64,000 nt of DNA from Tyto alba (lineage: Eukaryota > Chordata > Aves > Strigiformes > Tytonidae), in NCBI RefSeq assembly GCF_018691265.1, contig NW_024881329.1, positions 5,456,001 to 5,520,000 of the forward strand, written 5' to 3'. Shown here piece after piece: positions 1-9,711 of the stretch (positions are counted from its first letter, which is position 1; every line of letters begins with the position of its first letter). Made by a program: the position numbers and the translations under genes. A model generated the notes under the pieces. It ran no database searches, was not told the origin of the DNA, and was given only the letters and a program-made list of their open reading frames with translations.

Positions 1-1881
1 TGGTTGCAGTGCAACTGGATTGCTTGTGCAGTATTTGTTATTTCAGGTAACTAGCAGTGGCAGAGTTTGGACCTTTGAGAAATGGGATGTTTTCTGGTAA
101 CATCTCTCAAGGGTCCTTGAGTTTTTACTCTGGTTCTGGAATGTCACTTGAGATGAGAAATTCTGTTCTTTTTCCAATACGGAAGCACTTCAGCAATTCA
201 ACAGTGTGATTTCATTGACTTCATGATTTAGAATAGTTACGGGTATTTTTAATGTACCATGAGCTAAAATTAATCACTCTACAGTTATAAATGTTGGTAA
301 AATTTCAACTCACTCAAAATCATGGCAAAGCTTTGTCTTCAGTGGGGCAAAGGGCTGACTGAGAGAATCTGAAAAGGTAAAAAATGTCCATCAATGGTCT
401 AGCCCCCAGTCCATGTGCCTATGCCTTCTCAGAGGGCATGTTGTGATGGTGGCTTCTTTTGTTTTTATATGATTTGTTTTTTGCAAAGATTCCTAAGCTG
501 CAGTCCCCATTTTTTACTTACTTTGAGTACAGACAACTCTTAGTAACATTTTGTCATTACCCTCAAAAGATAAAATTTTATTTAAAGAAAACAGTATGTG
601 TTTTGGATTCTGTACAAGTTTATTCTTTCACTGTATCCAGTGCTGAAAAGTGATATGTCCCAAGGAGATCAGCTATTGACCACCCTTATGCACTTAGAAG
701 TGTATCTCCCAGCTGTTTCTGCGGGGCAGAGGAGCAAACTTGTGGAAACACTTCACTGTTATTACCGAGGTTCTTTGATCCAGAAGGAATTAACACTTTT
801 TAATCATTATTGAACAGTTAAAAAGTAGAAATCAAAGTAGTTGGAGTAGTGCTAGGTATACAATAATGCTTAATAAGTATTAATAACAAATAGTTGTATG
901 CTGTAACAACGGAACATGTAAATTGGGATATCAAAGCTTGGTGATGGCTGTGTGAACCACTTAAGACTCTCTCCGGATCATTGGTTTCATTTGTGGAAAA
1001 GGTAATTTTACCTAATATTTAGCCAGTGGTGGAGTGTATTGTGCCACTGTGTGTTTCTAGGTTATATTTGACCCCAGGAAAAGGCACTCTGGGACTTGAA
1101 CATACATTGGTTATCTTGGGCAAAGTGGTAACAAATGGTGGGACTTGGACAAGCAATACAAGGAGATTGCCAGTAATTGCCCATCAATGTGCTTAAGTGC
1201 ATTAATTCATCTAAGTGGAAAAGTCAGGAGAAGGCCGTGAATAGATGGTGAATTCTGCTCGGAGTGATCTTCCAGTGAAGTGCCCTTGAAGACTCCTTCC
1301 CTGCTGCTGCCACCAGAACTAACATTCGCTTTCCAGTATTATTCCCAGATATGTGTTTGTCCAGAAAGATGTTGTCTCTAACAGCGGGGCATAAAGAAAG
1401 TTCTTGCAAAGAACACATCCTGATGTGCTCTTCTCAATTTTCTGTGGCCATAGTGGAGAGGATGAAGGAGAGCATGATCTCCACCTAAAGACTTATAAGT
1501 GAATTCCTCCCTCTGAGAGTAGGCAGCAGCAAGGGCCCTTTCCGTGCAACCACTGGCAGTGCTTATGACAAGCATTTGGAAGTATGCCATTGCTACTGCC
1601 TGTTTGGAAGCCTCTGTGGCTGCAACTCATAATTTCGGCAAAGATTAGGTCTCTCCAGAACTTCCAGTTTGGATGCTGTGTTTAGGGTACTGGTGCTGCT
1701 ATAGCTATTCTTAGCTGCCCCAGGTTGTATATTTGGATGGTTTGAGCATTGCTTTGGAAGTATGGATACAAAACGTGTGTATGAGCAAGCATTCAGGAGA
1801 GAAAGAGAATTTGTAAAGTTTCTGTAAGTGTTGCTGCCCTTACACCTGTTCCACATTCATCCTTCATCTCCTTTTTTTCAG

Positions 1882-2235
1882 GGTGTGATTGAGAAGGAAG
1901 CTGGGAAGGCAGAGGCAGATGGTACTTCCTATGCTGAGAAGCACAGACAGACTCATCATATACACAATAGACAGGTATTGTTAACAAAGTGTGAGATCAT
2001 ATTCACAAGCACATGTGCCCTCTCATTAAAAGCAGCATGTGGTGGACAAGAAGACCTTATTATCTAAAGTAACTGTTGGATTTCTCTTTTTCAGATGATA
2101 GAGTCTGTGAAAATAGCTGATGTGAGTTTATCTAAAATTAACGGAATTGTCTCTTCAGGCATGGGCTCTAGAATGTTTTGGAAAAGAGAGAGAGAAAGAC
2201 CGAAAATCCGAGAATGTGTGGATACATTTGGCTAG
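1882..2235 (+). CDS. Possible last two exons of an unidentified + strand gene
   Basis: Two exon-like segments join in phase 0: 1882-1974 (31 codons, starting GVIEKEAGKAEADG) and 2095-2235 (46 codons plus TAG, starting MIESVKIADVSLSK and ending RECVDTFG). The first follows a strong acceptor (a T-run then CAG) and ends ACAG|GTATTG. The 120-nt intron ends in CTCTTTTTCAG. The joined frame has no stop before the TAG at 2233. The surrounding + strand is G+T rich, which agrees with + transcription converging on the minus-strand ferritin-like gene. I do not recognise the protein and found no convincing upstream exon or nearby AATAAA. It could be non-coding RNA or chance. Confidence 0.3.
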
Positions 2236-4484
2236 CAAGATGAATATGAGAAGAGTCTCCGAGAAACAGACATAGCAGTATTTCAGGGAAAAAGAGGCAA
2301 GTAAGTCTTGTTTTGAAAAATTTAAATGCTGTTTTCTTTGTTATTCTGGAATTCATTTAAGGTAAAAAATACTCTTTAGTGCTGGTAACAGTGGAGGAGG
2401 CTATACCTACATTTCAGAACAGCATCAACTCTTAGAGGAACACTGTTGTAGATCAAACATTAACAGTAGTATTTGAAGTGGTTTTATGTGGTACTAGTTT
2501 ATAGTTCAGTTGGTAGATTTGGTTTGTTCATACTTAGTTTTATTTTAATACTGAGAGGAATGGATTCCATTGTTTTTATTCATGTTGAGTAGCAGTCAGT
2601 GGAACTAATTGTTGAATAAGGTATGTTCAGCACGAGGATGGATGAATGTAGCCCCGATTGAAATATCTTTTATAAACTACTGCTGTATTAGAGAGCAGCC
2701 ATCTCAACATAGGCAAATCTATCATGTTGCTAGAAGTGCTTCAAGCCATTCCTGTGGCACACTGCAGTATTTTTTACAGATGAATGCAGGGTTGTTTTAA
2801 AGTGATCCTCCTCCTGCAAGGTTGAATAATAATAACAAAGATCAGAAAAGCATCTCCACTGTGACTGTCTGTCCTGTATTACACCACCAACAGAAAGTAG
2901 GTGAGTTAATCCAGTTTTGCAGAAATGGCTGCTTAACTGCAGCTGTGCATAAAAGAGTTTACTGAAAATGTTTCATTGCACAGTGTTCTTAATGCAGTTT
3001 TCTGACATTTGTTTGCATTCTGCAGTCAACTCTTCCATCTTGTGCAACTTTCTAAGAAAAGTACTGGTGCAGTTTTATATACAATGCAGAATCTCCTGAA
3101 GAAGAATACTAGCATGTTTGTGTGGTAAGTGAAGGAATACAATGTAGATACAAAGTACCATTTTTAATTTATTTTCAAGCATAACATGAGTATTGCTTAC
3201 AGTGTTACATAAAAGTGTGAGACAGCCTTTCAATGAAGTAAACCCCAATTGCATAAAAGATGTTATACATGATGACGAAAAGTCCCTAGCTTTAGGGAGC
3301 TGATCTAGGCAGTTGCTCTTACATGACCCTGGTAGCCAAAGTACAGAAAAAGACGCATTCCTGGGGGAGGTGAATGTAAGGAATTTGGACACCTCTGAAC
3401 TGTAATCAAGGTGGCTAAAGTAAAGGCCTTAAGTGTGGTAGTGCTAATAGCCCCACCTAATTGAACACTGCCCTAATTCAAACACAAAACTAATGAGTGA
3501 CCACTCTCTATGATGCAGTTCTAGTTGTGTGCTGCATTTTCACTAGGACTTTACTCCTCTACTGAAGACCAAGATAGGGAATGCAAGAAATAGCAGTGGT
3601 ACCATAGTAATACCATAATTTAGCTAGCTGAAAGGGTCTGTATGGTAGTTAAAGCAACTGTCCTAGGTTAAATCTGGACAGAGCTTTAGAGCTAGTGTCT
3701 TCAGTGATACTTGCAAAATACACACTAGTACCTATAAAGATCACATTTAATGAGAAACCCTATATTAGCTCTCATCTGCTTGCTGAGGATGAGAAAAGCC
3801 AACTAGGCAAATAACTGTAGAGAAAACCCACTGTTTTTCCACTGTTGAGGAAATGTTTGCATCCTTCATTGTGGAGAAGTACATCACTAGGAACAGCTGG
3901 GTGATAAGTCAGTGAATTAGACTACTTATTTAAATTGCTACTATGGTAGGAATAAGAATACTTTGTTTTAAAACAAGGCTTTAAAAAAGTTCATTATGTT
4001 AGTATATTTATTAGTAATGTAAAATGTGTTAGTAATATAAAATATTTAATAATATAAAACTAAATCTTTGTGTTTTCTGCCACATAGAAGTTTCCTTGTA
4101 TTAAAGTTGCATTTGTTTTTTTTTTTTTTTTAAATAAAAGTTACATATACTCTTAAAAATAATTTGCACTAACTAATCCTAATAATGATTTAAGACAGAA
4201 AAGAGGCATAAAAGCTTCTGGCTTCTAGGAAGAATTGCATAGATAAGCGTGCAACTAACGCTGATAGTCTAGGTAACTAGCAACCTTGCTATCATTTAAA
4301 CAAAATAGTATGGGCTACATTTTGAGTTACAACTCTGTTAACGGAGGACAAGGGACCAGGGTGTAAAGCAGGAGGAGCCATTCAGCATCACATCTCCTGA
4401 ATTCTGGTCTCAAGTTCACCCTCCGTACAGGTCTGCCTTAGGAGCTGCCTTAGGAGCTGCCCGGTAGCTGCAACAGCCACAGCA
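2236..4484. other. Intergenic stretch between two apparently converging genes
   Basis: No supportable gene seen. The stretch is AT-rich, and base skew on the + strand moves from G+T excess to A+C excess at about 3-3.5 kb. It probably holds the 3' untranslated region of the minus-strand ferritin-like gene. It contains a T16 run at 4116-4131, which is A16 on the minus strand, and a short direct duplication of TGCCTTAGGAGC at about 4434-4460. Confidence 0.5.
4007..4012 (-). promoter_or_regulatory. Candidate AATAAA polyadenylation signal for the ferritin-like gene
   Basis: The minus strand reads AATAAA here, about 475 nt past the stop codon. A second copy lies at 3168-3173. Either could end the transcript. 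The choice cannot be made from sequence alone. Confidence 0.35.
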
Positions 4485-4988
4485 TTACAGACTCTCCCTG
4501 CCCTGCTTCACTTTTGCTCCTGTCCCATCATTGCACTGTGGCAGCATGGTAGTGCAGTGTATGGTTGCATATATTGGCCCTATACCGTTTCTGTGCTGGG
4601 AAGATTCTCTCTGGGGTCGCTTCAGACCCTCTGCAGCTCCTGTACGCTGCTGGAGAGGCGGGCAGGGGCTGCAGTGCTGACTAGACTCTGGCTCTATGCC
4701 TGTTCTGAACTCTTTCTGCAACCGGTCCATAAAGTAATCTCCAAGACTGTTTCTGCCATCCTGGGAACAGTCAAGCCTGCGAGCATTGGTCAGTAGATCT
4801 CCCATCAGCTTGATCTTCCGGATTTTGGGTCCAATAAATTGTTTCTTGATAGTGCTTGCGCTATGAGGATCTGCATTTTCAACGCTCAGGGCATAAAGCT
4901 CTTCAAAATATCGTATCATAGTTTTCCACTGTACCATTGCCACCTCCAGTGCTTTCATCAGACCAACTGCATAATCACAGTTTGGTTT
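4485..4988 (-). CDS. Ferritin-like gene, coding exon 3 (fused family exons 3+4, plus tail)
   Basis: 504 nt including TAA, residues 111-277. The acceptor is a strong TTTGTTTTTAG. It covers helices C-E (KPNCDYAVGLMKALEVAM; FEELYALSVENADPH; IRKIKLMGDLLTNARRL; SLGDYFMDRLQKEF). Typical vertebrate ferritin genes have an intron just after the DPHL motif. Here the frame runs straight through DPHSAST, so that intron is absent. After about residue 204 comes a non-ferritin tail with an ESSQH duplication (211-215, 238-242) and four cysteines. The tail lacks a recognisable domain. Confidence 0.82.
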   Translation of the reverse strand, partial: KPNCDYAVGLMKALEVAMVQWKTMIRYFEELYALSVENADPHSASTIKKQFIGPKIRKIKLMGDLLTNARRLDCSQDGRNSLGDYFMDRLQKEFRTGIEPESSQHCSPCPPLQQRTGAAEGLKRPQRESSQHRNGIGPIYATIHCTTMLPQCNDGTGAKVKQGRESL

Positions 4989-7900
4989 CTAAAAACAAAG
5001 ACAGAAATACATTTATTCAGAAGAACAGCTCATCTTACTGTATACATTGACGGTTTCCTGCAACTTACCTGTCACTCTAAACAAGATATGCTAGGACTTT
5101 GCAACAATTCATTCTAGTGTGGAGCATCTGTTGATTTTTTGCGGAGTTAGATGGCTGTAAATATACAGAAGTGGCAGAACCCAAGCCCTTTTTGAAGGAA
5201 CAGAGATTTAAATAGCAGCAGCTATGCCTGAGGAGTGTTCTTACACCAGGAAACCTTATTGTGTTCTGGTTTCAGCTGGGATAGGGTTAATTTTCTCCCT
5301 AGTAGCTGGTATAGTGCTGTGTTTTAGATTTAGGATGACAGTAATACTGGTAACACATTGATGTTTTAGTGTAAACACTGCTTAGCAACAAGTCAAAGAC
5401 TTTACAGCTTCTCACACCACCCCCACCATCAAGGAGGCTGGGGGGCATAAGCTGGGAGGGGACACAGCCAGGACAGCTGACCCAAACTGGGCAAAGAGAT
5501 ACTCAATACCATGAGACATCATGCTTGGTATATAAACTAGGGGAGGGGAGTGAGCAAACAACTGTGTGGTGTTTAGCTGCCTGCTGAGTTAAACCCTGAC
5601 ACAGAATGGTTTGGGTTAGAAGGAACCTTAAACATCATCTAGTCCCACCACCCCTGCCTCGGGCAGGGCCCCCTTCCCCCAGCCCAGGGTGCTCCCAGCC
5701 CCGTCCAACCTGGCCTTGAACCCTTTCAGGGAGGGGGCATCTACCACCTCTCTAGGCAACCTGTTCCAGTGTCTCACCACCCTCACAGTAAAAAAAATCT
5801 CTTCTTCATATCTAATACAAATCTACCCTCCTTCAGTTTAAAACCACCACCCCTCATCCTATCACTACACTCCCTGATAAAGACTCCCCAGCTTTCCTGT
5901 AGGTCCCCCTCTTAAGTACTGGAAGGCTACTTTAAGATCTTCCCTCATTCAAACTGAATACTTAGAAAGTGTTTCAAGATGGCATTTTTACTTTCACTTC
6001 CTACAGCTTAACAGCTGCTATGTATAGGCCAAAGAAGAGCATTCTGTATTAACTCTTCACTGAATACTAATGTGATAGAGGACAATCAGCCCCTTGGTCT
6101 TTAACAGATGAGGTGGTGGGGTTTTTTTTCCCCAATAATTTTGAGTTATTTTTTTGTACCTGTGCAAGCCTGCCTCCGATCTCTAGTTCAAATTCTATCT
6201 TGAGCTGTGCTCCAACAGATCAAACTGCTGCCCCAGGCTGGATGCTTCTCCTACCTCCTTCCTTACCACCTTTCTTAGGTGCTAATGGCTTCTAGGCTTC
6301 TGTTTAGTTTCAGTGTGAAGGGAGACAAGTGGGCTGTTTCAGCACAGCTTAAGGAGTCTCATAATCCATTACAGCACACTGGAAACAGCAGTCTCCAGCT
6401 GAGTTAAAGAGGACCATTGTTCACATTCCTTTGGGCTAGAAAGCAACCACACAGAGTTAGGACTGTGTATCTGAGTTTCTAGGCATCACAATCAAGAACA
6501 AAACCATGTACACTAATATAACAGGGAAATTCTGTCTGGAAATCTCACCGTGGATGAATGCAGAGATCTGGAGTGCCAACAATATAATGCAAGAAGAGTA
6601 CTGTGGATTGCAACTGCTTGAAGGTGTGTTGTCTACTACCCACCTGGATGGTTTTAGAACAGTAATGGCCTCCTCTTTCTTGCTGATACTTCATCAAAGC
6701 CTCTGCAGCTTTTCTCTCTTCCAGAGCTTGATGCAAGAAGAACTTTGAAACATTTGGTAAAGCCACATGTGACTGATCAAAATATTCACCCTAAGCACAC
6801 AAAACATGAGTGTTAAGATTTGGTGGAGACAGGACTCACTTGCAGCAGAACATGGCTTTATCAGAATGCCGGAGACTCTTCCCATGGAAGCTGTTCTACC
6901 ACCACAATCACTTGGAAGACCTTAATCCAAATTTCTGCAATAAATAAGTAGTTAGGTCTTAAATGAAAAATCTCTATACTTCTAGTAGAACTCCTTCTGT
7001 CCTTTAATACTGGACAGGTAACTGTAGCACTGATGTTGTGTCTCAGTAGCAGTCAGAGATCCTCAGAATATTTTATTTATGAGTGGTTGCAGGGTGTGCG
7101 TGGGTTTTTGTTGTGTTTTGTGTGGGCTTTTTGCTTGAGTTTTTTTGTTTTGTTTTTTAAGCACAGTCCCAGCAGAGGGAACATGAGATTTATCCCTTCA
7201 GGTCAGCATTCCAGTGAAAAGTTAGCTTTCAAAGGTATGAGAAAGATGAGGCAAACACCAGAAAGAGAACAAGCACAGTTTTGTATTTATTTATCAGCTT
7301 CATTATGGATAATGTTATTCCCAAATAAAGAATACTGCTACTGAACTATACGGTATACACCTTTAATATTGTATGTAGCTCATGTCTGGGAATACTTAAG
7401 GAGTATTAAAACCCCAAACCCACTGTAGGCCTTGTTCAGCTCTGTATGGGAAAATAACTACTTTAACCACTGCAATATCTAACTATGCTGATAGATCTGC
7501 TAGCTCTTACATTAGAGGAATGTTACCCATGATATTGCTGTGCCATAAAGAGAACATTTAAAGATAGGTAACAAATAGGTAACAAAGCAGAGCCACCAGG
7601 TTATACTAGTTTCAACCTTGTCTCTGCACAGCTCCGACATTAAAGCAGTAGCTGGGAATATGCCGAGAACAATTGAGGGAGCTACAGCATCCTGATCCAC
7701 GCTTGCCTTAAACATATATATTGCAATACAGAACATCTTCTGTCTCTTGGACATACTCTGGATTGGAGTGCTGCATATCAAGCAGTTGGCTCGTAGCCTG
7801 CCCAGGAGGGGTAAGGAACAAGTAAATGCATTTCCTAAGCTTTTCTGCTTCTTATCATCTTCCCCGCTTTCATCTATTACCCTGCTTAAATATGAAATAC

Positions 7901-9377
7901 CTGTGTTTCATCTGTGTTGCTTTGTTTAGAAAAAATGCAGAAGAGTTACATATACAATAAGTTTATGTTTTTCTCTTATATTTTTATGGCCATCTGGAAT
8001 ACCCTATAGCTGTGACACATACACATGTGTGACCATAAACCATTCAAGATAAAGTACATACTGGAATGTTTTATTCAGAACATTCATTGCAATATTTGCA
8101 TAATCCTTTTCCAGAAGTCATTCATTCATGTTTCTGTTGACAGAAGAGTCAAGATTCAGTGTTTTATAACCAGTTCCTCAGTGCAAGTGTGCTCCATGCC
8201 TTCAAGTAGAGCACAAGTTACCACACCTGCTTAGCTGTTAAGGTAAATCTTTTAAGTCAACCATTGGCCATTTCAGACGTTCACATTTCTAGGTTTGATT
8301 TATCCACAGTCAATTTCTAACTGAGCTTTCTCCATCCCACCCAGCTGCCAATTACTAGTATTTTAATCCACATGCTTAACAAGCAGAGGCTTTACTGCAT
8401 ACTTAAATTTTTATTGGGCTAATATTTGACACCAAGATTGATCAAAGAATCCTGGGGATATATTGAATATAGTTTGTGTTGCTTCTCCATGGATGCTTGG
8501 CATCAGAAGGGATGGAATTGATTTTTTTTTTTTTAAGGTCTTTATTAAAATATATGTTGCCTTAATATTTGATATTGCCAGACACAATTTTGGCATGTAT
8601 GTTACATGGTATCAGAGATAACTTTTTTAATTTACATCCAACATTTCTGCGTGTGGAGCAGAAAACCCTAAGCCAACAGAAATGTTCACAAACTGTTATC
8701 TCACCACTTAACGTACCAAGGTTGAGGGAAAAAAACGCCGAAGAATTACACTCCAAAGCTATTCCCTGATCCTGTCCCTCTTTCCACAGGCATAACCCTC
8801 TATGTGAAGTACCCAGACTACACGAGCACCTGACTCGTCCCCCGCTTGTTCCTGACCTCCGCGGTCGTTTCTCCAGCGGTGTGAGCGGCCACCCCGCGGT
8901 AAGCGCAGCGGCGCGGACCCGAGCTCTGACAGGAGCGCTGCTGCGCCGCGGGGGCTGGGTGCCACGGGGACCCCTGATCCCACCGGGTCAAGGAACGGGG
9001 CCGGCACCGCTCCTCCGCCGCTGCCCCGCTTTGAAACCCTCCTGAACCCGCGGCAGCGCCGGCGGGACCCGCCCCGGCCACCTCCCGGCTCTGCCGCCCG
9101 GCGCCCGGGCAGGGCGAGGAGGGAACCCCACGCTGCGCCCTCGGCCGCTCCCGGGACGTGCCCGCCCGGCCCCGGCCCCGGCCCGCCGCCTTACCAGCGC
9201 CTGCAGGCAGTAGGCGAGCTCCAGCTGGGCGCCGGTGACGCCGCAGAGGCCTTCCTCCACGGCGGGCGGGAAGCTCTGCCTCACCCGGCTGCCGGGCAGC
9301 GGGCGGTGCGCCGGGCAGGCGGGCAGCGTGACGCGGAGCCGCTTGGAGCGCGGCTCGGCCGTGGCGGGCGCCGCCAT
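4485..9377 (-). CDS. Divergent ferritin-like protein, three coding exons (277 aa)
   Basis: Coding exons are 9377-9195 (61 codons), 6790-6644 (49) and 4988-4485 (167 plus TAA). Introns have GT-AG ends and all junctions are phase 0. Residues 32-204 align without gaps to vertebrate ferritin at a constant offset of 24. Visible ferritin blocks include VRQ (32-34), EYFD..HVALPNVSKFFLHQ (63-82), MKYQQERGG, KPNCD, NADPH, and MGDLLTN. The two intron positions match ferritin heavy-chain introns 1 and 2, and exon 2 has the family length of 147 nt. Of the H-chain ferroxidase residues only E61 and E62 remain (E85, E86). E27, Y34, H65, E107 and Q141 are Q51, L58, A89, W131 and K165. Channel residues D131 and E134 are S155 and K158. 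L-chain nucleation glutamates are also absent. Both ends are extended, by about 24 and 65-70 residues. Intact frame and splice sites argue against a pseudogene. Expression is unproven. The start was chosen at 9377 because it opens the exon just upstream of the ferritin alignment; the frame stays open further upstream. Confidence 0.85.
5262..5601 (+). mobile_element. Solo LTR, avian ERVL-type
   Basis: About 340 bp, beginning TGTTCTGGTTTCAGCTGGGA and ending GAGTTAAACCCTGACA. It contains a TATA box (TATATAAAC, about 5529). Both ends resemble an LTR family I know to be abundant in many birds, with the ends TGGTTTCAGCTGGGATAG and GGTTAAACCATGACA. No internal retroviral sequence or second LTR flanks it, so it is a recombined solo LTR. 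It lies in sense on the + strand, antisense to the ferritin-like gene. The family name is from memory and the first few bases are uncertain. Confidence 0.75.
5602..5950 (-). mobile_element. CR1 LINE 3' fragment
   Basis: The + strand reads GAATGGTTTGGGTTAGAAGG, ATCATCTAGTCCCACCACCC, CCAACCTGGCCTTGAACCC, CAACCTGTTCCAGTGTCTCA and CTATCACTACACTCCCTGA. This is the reverse complement of the avian CR1 3' untranslated end. It is 5'-truncated, as most CR1 copies are, and moderately diverged. It abuts the solo LTR with no spacer. Confidence 0.9.
6644..6790 (-). CDS. Ferritin-like gene, coding exon 2
   Basis: 147 nt, 49 codons, residues 62-110. The acceptor is TTTTGTGTGCTTAG and the donor is CAG|GTGGGT. 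This is the clearest ferritin segment: VALPNVSKFFLHQALEER followed by EALMKYQQERGG. It covers the end of helix A and helix B. E85 and E86 correspond to ferroxidase E61 and E62. A89 replaces the iron ligand H65. The same exon in heavy-chain genes is also 147 nt. Confidence 0.88.
6791..9194 (-). other. Intron 1 of the ferritin-like gene
   Basis: 2,404 bp from GTAAGG to GTGTGCTTAG on the minus strand. Its first few hundred bases lie inside the CpG island. The rest is AT-rich with a T-run near 8522-8534. No exon or repeat family was recognised in it. Confidence 0.7.
9195..9377 (-). CDS. Ferritin-like gene, coding exon 1
   Basis: Encodes residues 1-61: a basic, alanine/proline-rich leader (MAAPATAEPRSKRLR...) then the start of helix A (VRQSFPPAVEEG...QLELAYCLQAL). 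The donor reads CTG|GTAAGG. The leader is about 24 residues longer than cytosolic ferritin and has arginines and few acids, so a mitochondrial or nuclear address is conceivable but not shown. The base at -3 is T and the base at +4 is G, an adequate but not strong start context. The frame is open up to an ATG at 9938, so a longer N-terminus cannot be excluded. Confidence 0.8.
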
Positions 9378-9407
9378 GGAGCAGCCGCGCCGCCCCGCCG
9401 CGCCGCC

Positions 9408-9415
9408 AGATATAG
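9408..9415 (-). promoter_or_regulatory. TATA-like box
   Basis: The minus strand reads CTATATCT inside GC-rich sequence, 31 nt upstream of the chosen ATG. Used as a TATA box, it would place transcription almost at the start codon, so it may be unused or may mark an unusually short leader. Confidence 0.25.
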
Positions 9416-9575
9416 CCCGGGCACCTGGGACACACCTTGCCGCGCTCGGCGGCGCCGGGCCGCCCCCTCCCCGCCTCCCTCTCGGCCCCCCTCCCGGCCC
9501 GCGCCCACGGGCGGTGCGTGGGGGCCGCCCGCCCTCGCCGGGGGAGCGGCGCGGGGAGGGGGCGGCCGGGCGAGC

Positions 9576-9587
9576 GCCGCCATTTCG
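9576..9587 (+). promoter_or_regulatory. YY1-type site
   Basis: GCCGCCATTTCG matches the YY1 consensus GCCGCCATTTTG at 11 of 12 positions. A second ATGGCGGC core overlaps the start codon at 9377. Such sites are frequent near start sites of CpG-island genes. On the minus strand the site also creates an ATG (9583) out of frame with the main start, a possible upstream open frame. Confidence 0.4.
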
Positions 9588-9648
9588 TGCGGCTCGGGGA
9601 GCCTCATCCACTCCTCGGCTCCTCGTTCCCCCTCGGCGATCTCCGGCG

Positions 9649-9711
9649 CAGCCCGCCCTGCGCGGCCAGCAGCCCGCCCTGCGCGGCCAGCAGCCCGCCC
9701 TGCGCGAGTGG
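9649..9711. repeat. Three-copy 21-bp tandem repeat in the CpG island
   Basis: The unit CAGCCCGCCCTGCGCGGCCA plus G occurs at 9649 and 9670, with a third copy at 9691 that diverges in its last six bases. It is GC-rich and probably variable in copy number. Confidence 0.9.

Larger units (their letters stand above)
4989..6643 (-). other. Intron 2 of the ferritin-like gene
   Basis: 1,655 bp, starting GTGGGT and ending CTTTGTTTTTAG on the minus strand. It is interrupted by a solo LTR (5262-5601) and a CR1 fragment (5602-5950). The remainder is unique A+C-leaning sequence on the + strand, in line with minus-strand transcription. Confidence 0.75.

Noticed and set aside
4533..4538. CAGTGC on the minus strand as a possible iron-responsive element
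   Set aside because: It lies within the coding tail, and the flanking five bases on each side do not pair, so no IRE stem can form.
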